From assembly GCA_022605955.1 (NCBI GenBank), contig JAKCOZ010000007.1:18086001-18150000 (forward strand): DNA of 64,000 bases, given 5' to 3'. How positions within the stretch are numbered: the stretch's first letter is position 1; every line of letters begins with the position of its first letter. Origin of the DNA: Rallus limicola. Its lineage: Eukaryota; Chordata; Aves; Gruiformes; Rallidae. Below, one piece after another: positions 37,241 through 48,903 of the stretch. The notes under the pieces are model-generated. The model made no database searches and had not been told where the DNA came from. It was given only the letters and a program-made list of their open reading frames with translations. A program made the translations under genes and the position numbers.

Positions 37241-38559
37241 GTGAATATTTAATAGTTCAGAAATAACTAAATAAAACCCATGATGTTAAAAAAGTTACTT
37301 TCGTATAATTTAACTGAGTACTTCTGTAACTTATCAACTTGTTTTTTTCTGCATTGTATATCTCCTGAAAAAGAATTTGGAAGAGGAAGCTAATTCAAGC
37401 CCAGTTCTTCCATAACAGAAGTTACAGCAAGATGATTCAAGGGGGCTCCACTTGCAGCGCCTTGTGTTTTAATTGCCAGACCAATAAATTTAGAAGACGA
37501 GTTTTAATACCTACCACTGTTTTGCTGTTGGTACTGTTTAGAGAGATGTTATTGAACAAGTACTCAGAAACTAACATCATCATCCAGTTAGATAACCAGT
37601 TCAAACTTCTACACCATGTTTTGCGGGGAGGGGGAAAGAAAAGGAAAATTAATATTCTTTTTACATAGAGCTTAAAACAAAGTGTAATTTAAGAAGATTA
37701 GCTGACAATTTAATGGATTGATCCAAAGATTGTTTTAATTTGCAAATAATCTCCTAAATGTCATGAAATCTCTAAAGCAACATGCAAACTATTCAGAGTC
37801 TAAAAATAATGAGCTATTGATTCTTTTTTTATGAAATCACTCTGTTGGTTGGCAATATACCTTTGGGCCACAATGTATTACATGAGCAAATTACAGTACC
37901 TTGATCCTGACAATGAAGAAATGACAGCAAACTTTTTCTCATTAAAATCTAGGCTGGAAAAAATATCAAAACTAACTTTTTTCCCTACCCAAAAATAAAT
38001 AGAGAAATAAATAAATAAGCACTGTTCCTTCATATACTACATTTCTGAATAGATATCAATTCTGTATATAAAACCTGGTAAAATGTGTCCTGAAATTCCC
38101 ACAATTGATTTTCTACTTAATCTAAACCATCTGCATCTGTAGACTAGAAATCTATATTTATCTGTACATAGGTATATGGCTTTAGAAAGTTAGACAAATA
38201 CCTACATCCATTTTAGATGCTAAAACTGTCAAAACCAGGTAGCACATAGAGATAGGCATCCAAAACTGAAATTCCCAGTTGACAAAGTCACTGACAACCA
38301 AAAACTCATTAAATCCAGAGACTGAACATTATACACCTCTGAAAATCCAGAAGAGTTACTTGAATATATGAGATTGGTTGTTTGGTCATCAACAGAGTAC
38401 CAAGAAGTGTCAGCTCATGATCTCTAGTCTTTTCTTAGATTACCTTTCAACTGATAATTAGGGTACATACAATCATTAAGACACTGTCCGCTTAACTATA
38501 AATGTTTTGTGCAAAAATGTCTTCCAGGTCTCTCTTCAAACATAACTAGTGGCTTCTTG
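37241..38559. other. Unique AT-rich DNA with one motif-dense part
   Basis: 37690-37810 (ACAATTTAATGGATTGATCC, then ATTTGCAAATAATC) is dense in homeodomain-like and octamer-like words and could be conserved regulatory DNA. A short AAAT-unit repeat lies near 37994-38018. No gene seen. Confidence 0.4.
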
Positions 38560-38965
38560 AAGCAGCCACAAAGAAAAAGGCTGAGAGAGCTGGGTTTGTT
38601 CAGCTTGGAGAAGAGAAGACTCCAGGGGGACCTTATAGCAGCCTTCCAATACCTGAAAGGTGCCTATAAGAAAGCTGGGGAAGAACTATTCATAAGGGCA
38701 CATAGCAGTAGGACAAGGAGGAACGGTTTAAAACTCAAAAAGGAGAGACGTAGGTTGGATATTAGGAAAAAATTTTCAATATGAGGGTGGTAGATCACAG
38801 GAACAGGTTGTCCAGAGAGGTAGTGAAGGCCCCATCCCTGGAGATATTTAAGGACAGGCTTGACTGGGCTTGACATGATCTAGTGAAGATGTCCCTGCTT
38901 TCTGCAGGGGAGTTGGACTAGATGACCTCTAAAGGATCCTTCCAACCTTACACATTCTATGGTTC
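38560..38965 (+). mobile_element. CR1 LINE 3' fragment
   Basis: Begins GCAGCCACAAAGAAAAAGGC, where a small deletion joins two parts of the consensus. It then encodes [20 protein letters not shown] and further C-terminal ORF2 residues to a stop near 38784, followed by the 3' untranslated end (GGAGTTGGACTAGATGACCT) and a single degraded octamer. Heavily 5'-truncated. Confidence 0.93.
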
Positions 38966-41900
38966 TTTAAAAATAAAGAACACAAAGCATCAGTCACTGA
39001 AAGTTGCTAAGTTGGGGTCCAAGGAGGAGAAAAAATACTGTATGCCTGTATGCTGACCTTTATCAGCATAGTGTCTCTGCTTATTCCAACAACCAAAGCA
39101 GGAAGGTCTTGTGCCATCAGAACCATCACTGCTGCTGTAGGCAAAGCATGCTGTCAGGCTGAAGATGATGGTACACAGCAACTCTCCCTTCAGCCCAGCC
39201 TTTGCCAGGTCCCATACTTTCTTTCTCATTGATCCAGTTTACCATAGAGACTAGATGATCTTTTTCCCACCTCAGCTCTCAGTGAGATGATAGTACTCAA
39301 ACCTCCCCAGGGTCACACCACATCTCCCACCAAACACTTGCATTTACCCAAAAGGTTTTTTGTAAGGACACAACAGAGAGCAGAGAACAAACGTGGCTGG
39401 TGTCATACAAAACAGGGTCTGGATGGAGACCTATGGGGGTTTTGCCTGTGGGTGGTTTTTTTACCCTCACCAATGAAGGCTTAGCTGCCTTATTCACTGA
39501 TGTATGGTGACTCTAACCCTGGGCAGAAGTAAGGTTTGTAAAGAACTGAATCTTGTATGTCAAGTACTCCACTTGATGTTGTTAGGCATAAGGTAAGCAG
39601 AACAGTGTTTGGCCCTGGATTCACAAATTATGTTTCCCTTTAGAAATGTAGTACAAAAATGAAGAATTCTGTCTTTTCAATGCTAACTGAATATAAAAAT
39701 GATGGATCAAAACTTGTTGAGGTGCCAAGGGGGGTGAGAATATATTTCCTGAATAGAGATTACAAAGTTTGTCAGGTATCCTTTTGATTAATTCCTTTAT
39801 TTTCTTGAGGCTTCAATAGTTTTATTTCCACTGTGGAATTACCTTATAAACTGTCTTTCTTCACTAAACAACTTAAGGTTAATTATTATAAATGCCATGT
39901 GAAATCCATTGTATTCACCCACTGTTTATAGTTTTTGTGAAATATTATAAAGACTTACACAAAGAGAAATCTTTAAAACTGCTTCAGGCTCCAAATTAAA
40001 AATTATTCCCATTTATGTTGATTACCAAGGGACATTTGGAGAATCCCCAGTGATCACAGGACATTTCCATATAGCCTGTCACGTTAAGGTGAAAAATTCG
40101 CAAGGACAGTCTCACCATCTGTCATCAACTCTGTGGTGACACAGAGGACTGCTCTGAAATGGCCAATAGGCCTCATGCATAACAAAGCCCTTGCACTTTT
40201 GCATTGTTTATATTTTGACCTGGGCAGATAATCCTTCAGAAAGGGGAGCTATGTTTTGTGACTTCTTTCTTTTTTTTTTTTTTTCTTATATGGTGACCAT
40301 TTCAATGCTGTCTTTTAAAGAGAAATCACCCATCCATCTAGAAAATACATTTAAAGGGCTTTCTGTGTGTTACTACTCTGTCTAAACCACTACACTGCAG
40401 AATGAAGGCATTTTATTAACAGCACGATGTTATATGAAAGCTAGTGAGAGCCTTCTTTTTCTGAACTAAATGGCTTTTTGTGAGTGACGTAGTCACTTCA
40501 TTTAAACTGCAAATCTAGGTGTTTGTGAATGCTTAATACAATGTCAAGGTTTGTTGTTATAGTCTTCCATTAAATGGATAATTTAAAAGCAGACGGCAAT
40601 GTAGAAGGGAAAAAAAAGCACCTTTCTGCAGCTCGACAAAACCATGTTAGTCTGTTTGTATAGTCACTCATACAAGGGCCATTTCTCATAGCAGAAGTCA
40701 AAGATAAACTGTTCTTACCATGATGTCAAGCACCACTTAAGACTTGCAAATACAGTTTCCTCGTACAATAGGTTCCTCTCCAGCCTACCAGGTTTGTAGC
40801 TGACACTCTTACAACATTGGTTAAAGGAATTAAGAAAAAAGTTGGAAAAATAAACTCCTGGGAAATGTTTTTATCCTGTCAGTTATCTACCTCCATGACT
40901 GGAAAATAAAAGACTAATAAAATGTTCATACCACAGCTCTGTCTGCCTGGAAGTCCAACAGCTAACAAAATTGTCAGAAACAGCCATTGTTAGAAACAAG
41001 TGAATGGATGAAGGGAAGAATGAATGAGTGTATGATGGGGATATCCCTTCTGTCAGCATAACAAGATCCTGACAGGAACCTTTAGGTTTTATCTCATCTT
41101 CAACACATACAATATTCACATGTATAGGAGAAAGTCTTTATTCAAGGCACAGGCAAGCCTTCAAACGGTGCATTGTACATATCTAGACATATTCCTCTTA
41201 TAATTGGGGAACATTTGTTGTTTATCAGTCCACCCTTATATTTTAGTAATAAACCAGACCATTAATTACAAATTAAGACAACTCTTTCCTCTGCAAAGAT
41301 AGGGTCCACTGATGCTAAAGGGAATTACACTAAATTCTGAAGGATAAATAAATCCCTTGAGGTCCACTCCTTCACTCCCACCTGCATCATGCACAATATA
41401 TAAGGAATATGGAATCACTTAAGCATGTGAGGGATTCCTTCTAGCTCGCCTCCTTTTCCTGTATTGCTCTGAGCACTGCTGCCCATAAACAAATGGCCAT
41501 TTATTATTCTGTTACTACCTTATGTTCTGAAGGGATTACCCTTTTAAATCAAATTTCCATATAGAAAATAGGATCTCTAAAACCCTGAGCAAGACACACT
41601 GAGTACAAAACTCTGGTCATCTGAGGATCCCTGAGCTCCTTCTTTCTCTTGAGCTGAGTACATAGAAACAGAAGAAAAATCTTCTGATACAGATTGCCTC
41701 CTCCCTGAGACAAGTTTAGAAATTGTTGGGATGTGCAAAAACCAAACTCCCCCCTGATAGCCAGGTTTTGAGAGAGGATTTCCATGGAGCATGCAGCGGT
41801 GAAGCGATGCCTAGGGTGATATTATGGATGCTGAAAGCTCTCAGGGGGTTCCTCTTGCAGTATGAAATTAGCACTTCTGTTTGTTGAAGTTATAATCATG

Positions 41901-42308
41901 GGGGGTTATATATTTATATTTGACTTTTCAAAACAGCATGCCATGCACAAGAATACGAATAAAAGAAGTTGTGTACTTCCAAATGACATTTCATTTCAAC
42001 AGATTTACCCTGCTGTAGATAGCCCATTTCAAGTACAGATGTGTCTCACATCTCTATCTTCACTTTTTGTAACTTTGAAGTTCCTGCATAATATTCATGT
42101 GTACAAGTCATCTTTACACATTTTAAACTATAAATACACCTTTATGTATTTCAGCCAAGTCAAAAATAAATTCTTCATGGTCCTTGGATAGCACTGATTT
42201 CTGGTAAATATTTTGGGGGCAGTTCCAAATGATAAACCAGGTAAAGTATTCTATTTCTCAATGTATTTCTATGAAAAGAAGTAACAGAAGGAATTCAGGA
42301 GCCCCTGA

Positions 42309-42312
<4 letters not shown>
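38966..42312. other. Unique DNA, no gene seen
   Basis: No repeat family identified. It contains an AAG|GTAAGC donor-like site at about 39590-39596 without a convincing exon, a T-run near 40270-40284, and a 15-bp palindrome at 40483-40497 inside a motif-dense AT-rich part (40440-40700). Open frames are short and featureless. Confidence 0.5.
40483..40497. promoter_or_regulatory. Palindromic CRE/AP-1-like site
   Basis: AGTGAC-GTA-GTCACT is a perfect 6-bp inverted repeat around three bases and contains TGACGTAG, close to the CREB/ATF half-site pair. Binding by bZIP dimers is plausible from the motif alone; nothing else supports it. Confidence 0.25.
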
Positions 42313-42352
<40 letters not shown>

Positions 42353-42361
42353 TGTGTGTGC
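42313..42361. repeat. (TA)18 microsatellite running into TG repeat
   Basis: Pure alternating TA at 42313-42349, followed by GCGTGTGTGTGC. Pure AT repeats of this length are often length-variable between individuals and can extrude as cruciforms. Confidence 0.95.
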
Positions 42362-45300
42362 AACTACACTAAAAGAAGCCATCTTATACCAGGACTTGGT
42401 TTCAGGAAGAGAGAATAAAAATTTCTGAGCTGGTGTTTCAGATTGGGTGAACCTCGGTAACAGTAACGTATGCGTTATGCTCTGGGACATCTTTTCTAGA
42501 GTTTAAAAAACAATTAGAGCTGGGCTTCTAGGTACAATGGTTAAGGCACACTGAGACTTGAAAGTTACAGAAAAGTAAAAGAGGCCAAGGCCTGTGTTCT
42601 GGACAAGTATTACAGCACATGTCACATATGTCTAGCTAAACTCTCCTTGCTCACAACCAGGCAACGTCCCAGCGCTGCCCTTTGGGGATGGGTGTATGAA
42701 GCAATAGCAAACTCTGCAGAAATCCCTCCTGTTCCCACAGTGAAAACCTGCTGAGTTTGTCCAGGCTTTTCAGCAATCCCAGCTTCTTCCTACAGCTCTC
42801 TCCTTCCACCCAAGGCTGGGCTGTGGCCAGGTCTGCTTTAGTCCTTGACCTTTGGCCAGGAGAGGACCCAGAAGTTTTCCTTGTCCAGAAAACCCATCTG
42901 TTTTCACCAACAAGGACCAATTCATTTTTCTTTGTCACTTCTTTGCCTCCAAAGATTTTCCACTGTTTTAACCTAACCTTTGTTAATAACCAAAAAATAG
43001 TATTTTCTCTTTTCTTGGCCAATGTATAGCAACACACTTGTCCTACCAGACTGAGTCTTTTACTGTTAATAGCCTTTTAGATGAAGCATTGCTGTAGCAA
43101 CAGTGGTCCAAGTACGCATGTAAGCAAGGCTTATGTGGTTTATAATGACATTAATAGACCAAATGTCACAGTTGGAAGAAATAAACAAGTTCTCCCAGGC
43201 ACCCACTTTTCATTTCATCCAAAATTACAACCCTGTCTTATACTGACATGCAGCTGCTTCTAGGAGAGATTAGGAGGTATGTTACCCAGTGTTTGCTAGA
43301 TAGGTTAGTGGGATTTGCTAGAAAATATATGACAGAGAAATACAGAATTCATAAAATCAGTCAGAATCCATATATTCTATGTAAACAGAGACATAGTCTG
43401 CCAACACAGGTACAGCTTCCATCTCTCTGTGCATGCAACAGAAAATTTAAAAATATTATCTGTTACTAGCCAGTGTGTGCCTGTAGTTGGAAGCCACTGC
43501 AGCACCCATCCAGTAGGAAGGGAGTCTCCAGCATTTGAGCTACAAAACAGATGCAACAAAGGACAAGGCCTTCAACTGCTGTATGAAGTGGTGATTACAA
43601 TGGAGGTGAAATACATCTGCTGGCTACTGGACTACCCAGTAACCTCTGTGACAACAATGAGGCCTCTAGAGCTGGTAGGAGCAGGGTTGTTTAGGCAGCC
43701 CACCTCAGTGACAAGAGCTCAGTGATGTTCATCCTGAGACAAGTGCTGAGATGTTGTCAAAACAAAGCTGGCAAAAACTGCTCTTATATCCAATACTGTG
43801 CAGACCCCTTGGTCCTATTCATGAGGACTGATTGTAGGTACATGTAGGGACCTTGTCTGGTGTACTTTCAACCACCTCAGGATAACTCACTGTAGAATAT
43901 CTCATATCTCCTCCCTCTGCACCTCTAAAGACCAAAATATCAAACTAATTTAGATAAGTGTGTTCCCACAGACGAGAAGAGTATAAGGACCCATTCTGTC
44001 TCTCCATCTTAATCTAGGGCACCTAGCATTCAGAAAACATCTAATGTAACTTCATCTTGTATGAAGAGGGAAGATCAGTGACCATATGTATATAAAGAAG
44101 AGTATGAAATCCACACACACATTATACAAAGCTTGAGCTCCAAACAACAACTTGTGAAAAAACATGAAGGCACAGTTTAGGGGGTGTGTTAATGCCACTG
44201 CAGTGTGCAGAAATCTGCTCCAACTCTTGACTGAACATTTTCTTTCTTCCAAGGGCAGCATTTTTCTCAAGAATTTTTTCCTTTACATTTTTGTTAATGA
44301 ATAGTAATAAGCGTTTTCTGAAAGCACGGCACCCCTTAAGCCCAAAGTGGAGAGCACGCTTCAAAAGTAAACTTTTACATAGGGTTGAAGGAAAAATAGA
44401 GCAACTAATATTAAATACATTTCCTCTTAATGTCATCTTTCTTGTTCATAGATTTGGTGTTTTATGACCATGGCTGGAAGAAGCATTTTTTATTGATGAT
44501 ACGTACCATAACATTTAAATTCCTTCCAATTCAAACTTTTAAATGAGAATGTGAACTGCTAAAACAGTACAGAAACTAAAAAATGCATGTTTCCATCCCT
44601 CCTTAAAAACATGAAAATGACAGATTTTACAAGCTAAGTTTCCAATAAATGAGATGTTAAATTTAACTTTAGTGGAGCACTCTGATAAAAAAAAAAAAAA
44701 AAAAAAGAAGAGGTAATGATGTTCCAATATATCAAGATTCAGATTAGTGAGTATAAAAAGTATTTCTTTCTAGGGCTACAAGTGCTGGAATGGCATACCA
44801 TGTTAGCACTTGTGACATCTGAAGCTGTGATTTCATGCTTTAAAAAAAAAATAACAGGATTGATTTGGCTTACTATTTTCACTTAAGTATAGGGCTTGCT
44901 TTCCCTCTGCCTCACGCATATAAATACAAACAGTCCTATCACAAAACAATTGGCAGTTTTCATTGTTTGTAAATACTGTATCCACATCTTTCTGTAACTT
45001 AACAGACTTTTGAAATTTGCAATTCATTATAATTTGCATTGCAAATTATTTTTTTCTGCTGCATTATTTCTGTACGAAATTTTTTTTTCAAGCTGTTTAG
45101 TTATTTGTTGGGTTTTTTTTTTTTTTAAATGGACATTAGACGTCTGATAAAGAAGAACTTAATGGGAAAAATCATATAATATCTATATAAAACCTATGAA
45201 GTTATTAAAGATCTAAAAGGTTTTTTCTGGAGGACTTTTTATAAAAATCATAACTAAAGACATCTAGGTAACATAATTTTTAAAAAAACCTACTGTTTTT

Positions 45301-46189
45301 CATGATCAGGAGAACAACACTAGCAGAGATATGTTTCATAAGCATAAAATAAAATCTATAGCCTACAGTAGAGTTAGGAAGGCATAAGGGGGAAAGTGCA
45401 GTACAAGACAGTTTGAAGAAATATGGAAGATATTTAGTGATTGAAACACATATAGTTGGTGGAAGCTATAAGAGAGGACTGTAAAAGTGGCTCCTTTATT
45501 TACCAGTCACTTGTCACCGCTATTTCACTGCATCACAGCCTTCACAGCAATCCTAGGAATCTTGTGGCTAAAGAGATTTGAGAGTTTATGACAAGCCATT
45601 CTTTCTTAAGTACTCAGCAAGGACTAACAATTTTCTTTTGTGGTTTAAGCAAGGATAGACCTTCCATTTAACCTTTGAATCTGAGCTAAAACCTCCAGTG
45701 ACATTATGCATGACTTCACCACCAGCAGTCAGAGGTGAAAATGTGGTGCCTGGCCCTGCCTCCAACAGAAGCGAAAGGGAGCTCTGCCCTGGGAATAGAG
45801 CTGGGCTGCTAATGCCAAATCACTGTTTCGACCAGGGGCCAAATTCCCCTCTCTGAACTCACGAGTCGAAGATGAGAGGGTCACTGATCAGAGACAGACA
45901 TGGAGGGTTTGGTTCTAGCTGTGTTTGACACGTGGATGATCGCAGTTGGAGGCACATAAAAACATGCTTGGATACACAGATGGACCTTCAAAGGATCCAT
46001 TCTGGTAAAGCATATACCTGGACATATATTGTGTCTCCCAAACACGTGAGGATACAGTACACAGTATGTATATCTACAGTTAGCCATGTACTTAATTTTT
46101 TTCTTTTTTTTTTTTCCAGAGCAAGAATGAACATAACAAATTCTGTGGGATTTTGGAAACCTCCTTTCATCCACTGAATGATAAATTCC
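42362..46189. other. Unique AT-rich DNA, no gene seen
   Basis: The 128-codon minus-strand frame at 42651-43037 is rich in Lys and Arg and shows no domain. A 20-A run lies at 44687-44706. 45700-45860 is GC-richer and has a faint look of an old amniote interspersed repeat (GGGGCCAAATTCCCCTCTCT), too weak to name. No gene supported. Confidence 0.5.
44687..44706 (+). repeat. A20 homopolymer
   Basis: Twenty uninterrupted A's. An AATAAA lies about 40 bp upstream (44644-44649), which resembles the end of a retrocopied transcript, but I see no recognisable gene body upstream and no flanking duplication. Confidence 0.9.
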
Positions 46190-46377
46190 ACTTATGGCGC
46201 ATTTGCTGAAAATGTGAAAATACTTGCAATCTGTTATTCACACTTTCAGTCAATTAAGCTATTTAAATGATTTGTTTTAATTTCATTCCCAAGCCTTCCA
46301 AATTCTGTTGTCTCATGTTTGGTCCAAATAGAGACAGATACTTTATTTGTTAAATATATTTCTTACTCTCTAAACAG
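46190..46377. other. Motif-dense AT-rich block upstream of mini-exon candidate
   Basis: Repeat-free, with TTCACACTTTCAGTCAATTA and AGCTATTTAAATGATTTG type words, in the style of conserved non-coding DNA. It ends in TTTCTTACTCTCTAAACAG, a good splice-acceptor-like sequence. Confidence 0.25.
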
Positions 46378-46438
46378 GACAAATGGCAACTTGTTCACAT
46401 TTATTTGTGGCAAGAGCTGCAATGGAGAATTCTTCCAG
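46378..46438 (+). other. 61-bp mini-exon candidate
   Basis: Bounded by acceptor-like CTCTCTAAACAG and donor-like TTCCAG|GTAAAC (46438/46439). All three forward frames are open across it. One reads TNGNLFTFICGKSCNGEFF from the second base and leaves phase 0 at the donor. No family recognised. It is a candidate only, since 61 bp open in three frames occurs by chance a few percent of the time. Confidence 0.22.
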
Positions 46439-47989
46439 GTAAACAGTGAATAAGAAGATTCTACGGTTTCAGTATGCCATTAAATAACAATTATTTAATT
46501 TTCTTTCCTTCTAAAATACTATTGTTGCTAAATTAATGTTTGATACTTATTTCTACCCAAGACTATCAGCTGAGCTATAACTTCCTGAAATACTCCACGG
46601 AATTAGCTACTATTTCTAACTTTTATATCATACTGCATTACGAAAAGTTATGGTGATTTTTTATTCTTTCTGCTTGCCTTTTTAAACATTTCCTGAAATT
46701 AAATAGCAATCTTTTTTTTCTGCACTGTCATATGGAATAGTGGAAAACTTCCTCAAAGGCATCTTAATAGATATTAGACATTGTATGCAACTATAATTTC
46801 ATGTATTAATGTTAGAACGAGTTTATTTCCAAGCACTGAATATGTATTTCTAAATACTGTTAAAGCACAATTATCTGTACTACTGAGCAACATTGCTTCA
46901 TCACTCTTGTGGAGTGTGACTTGCCTGCAACCCATAGAAAGGATGACTTGTGTATTGAAGGTCAATATAAAGAAAAACATTCATTCTTAAGATAATAGAA
47001 CAATGTTGGAGGTTGAAACACTGTTTTTAAAAACTTTCCTGTTATGGCTCACCACTTCTAAGCACTGTTTGTACCTACACTTGCTTATGCTTATCCAATA
47101 CCTCTTGAGTTTTGTGGTTGGCACAATGACAACGCTACATATATCACTTTTAAAAATGAGACAGTAATAAGGCTCAAGTTTGTGTGAAATCACACTTGGC
47201 CATACCACATGAGAGCATTTTATAAATATTTCTGAACAATAAAAATAGACGTGGAAATGCCAAACAAAAGTTGCAAGCTGTCTCCATAGGACCATAAACA
47301 CTTTGTAAATATGGATATTCTTACAGAAGGAGCAAGAAGCAATTCCAAGGTATGGTTGAAGAAGTAGATATGTGCATCAGGAAGGACAGATGGGACTAGA
47401 TCTTGCCTCAAGGCTAAGAAAGCAGCTCAGAGAAAGAGGAGCATAAGGATGGCTCCCTAGGAGAAGATCATCACAGTACTTTGTTGGACTGACCAGATTT
47501 CTTCTCCTTCCCAAGCTAACTGTTGGCATGCACCCAAATCCGGAGTAAGAGCCCTGAAATAAAAGAAGGTGCAAAACTATGAAAAGTTTAGCATTAGGTA
47601 TGATAGAACAAGGTTACCAGGGCTTTTATTCATCACTAAACTTTACAGATTTCCATCCCAAGGAGAACAATCTAGACTGTTATATCTACATCACTTAATC
47701 AAGCAGGGCCTAGGTACAGGTTAAGTCAGAGTCCACCATTTTGTGCAGTGTCTGGTTATCATTGTCCCTGTTCCCAGCCTGTTTGGATGCAGCTGCCACA
47801 TTGTTTGGAGTTTTGAGAACCTGAATCTTAAAATATCCCATGGATTCCTCTGCAGATGACAAAAGCATCTGGTGGAAAACTTCTTTCTTGTCATATCAGA
47901 TCATTCACTATGAATACTGGAGAGCAAAGCAATACTCTTTGCATCATCTCTTTCCATCTGCATCCAAAGAAAAAAATCTCATCCTGCTG
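46439..47989. other. Unique DNA, nothing recognised
   Basis: The 104-codon frame at 46987-47301 (minus) is Cys/Ser/Val-rich without a known motif. No repeat seen before CR1 similarity starts near 47990. Confidence 0.5.
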
Positions 47990-48903
47990 GAGTGGCCACT
48001 TGGAAGGAATATAGAAATGTAGTCAAAGAATATAGGGATGCAATAGGGAACGCTAAGGCTCACTGGGAATTAAAACTGGCAAGGGATTTCAAGTACAACA
48101 AGAAGGGCTTTTTCAAGTACATCAACACCAAAAGAAAGACTAAGGAACATGTTCTGCACCATGAGAGGAATAACCCCAAGCACCAACAGTTAGGGGTTTA
48201 CCTGCTGGGAAGCAGTGCTGCATAGAAGGACTTGGGAGCCCTGGTGGACAATAAGCTCTCCATGAACCAGTAATGTGCCCCTCTTGCCAAGAAGGTAAAT
48301 GGTATCCTGGGGTGCATTAAGAAGAGAGTGACCAGCAGGTCAGGGAGGTTATCCTCCCCCTCTACTCTGCACTGATGAGGCCAGATCTGGAGTGTTGTGT
48401 CCAGTTCTGGGCTCTGCAGTTCAAGAAAGACAGGGAACTACTGGAGAGAGTCCAGTGGAAGGCTAAGAGGAATATGAGGGGACTGGAACATATCTTCTAT
48501 GAAAAAAGGCTGAGAGAGCTGGATTTGTTTAGCCTGGAGAAGAGAAGACTGAGAAGGGATCTGATTAATGCTTATAAATATCTAAATGGGGGATGTCTAG
48601 AGGAAAGGGCTTTTTCAGTAGTGCCCAGTGTCAGGACAAGAGGCAATGGGCACAAACTGGAACACAGGAAGTTCTGTCTGATCATGAGAAAAATCTTCTT
48701 TATTCTTCTTTATTGTGAGAGTGACAGAGCACTGGAACAGGCTGCCCAGAGACGCTGTGGAATCTCCTTCTCTGGAGATATTAAAAACCTGCCTGGATGC
48801 TGTCCTGTGCAGCCTGCTTTAGGTGATCTTGCTTTAGTAAAGTTGTTGGACTAGATGATCCCCAGAGGTCCCTTCCAACCTCTACTGTTCTGTGAATCTG
48901 TGA
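47990..48903 (+). mobile_element. CR1 LINE with large internal deletion
   Basis: Two CR1 parts are fused. About 47990-48150 corresponds to the segment just before the reverse transcriptase, and about 48160-48903 to the region after the catalytic core through the 3' end, closing with TCTACTGTTCTGTGAATCTG. The middle, which holds the whole catalytic domain, is missing. Sense orientation. The 3' end is complete with two decayed octamers. Confidence 0.92.
47992..48854 (+). pseudogene. CR1 ORF2 remnant lacking the RT core
   Basis: The frame at 47992-48225 reads ATWKEYRNVVKEYRDAIG, ARDFKYNKKGFFKYI and KRKTKE, then passes without a break into ERNNPKHQQLGVY, a part of ORF2 that lies several hundred residues downstream. 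Motif A and the FADD/YADD motif are absent. A second frame at 48375-48854 (159 codons) covers the C-terminus ([36 protein letters not shown]). No enzyme activity is possible. Confidence 0.9.

Noticed and set aside
42651..43037. 128-codon basic open frame on the minus strand
   Set aside because: No recognisable family, and the opposite strand is also open (42757-43029). Likely chance.
45700..45860. Ancient amniote interspersed repeat (MITE or SINE)
   Set aside because: GGGGCCAAATTCCCCTCTCT recalls a sauropsid repeat end, but no further match or inverted termini could be followed.
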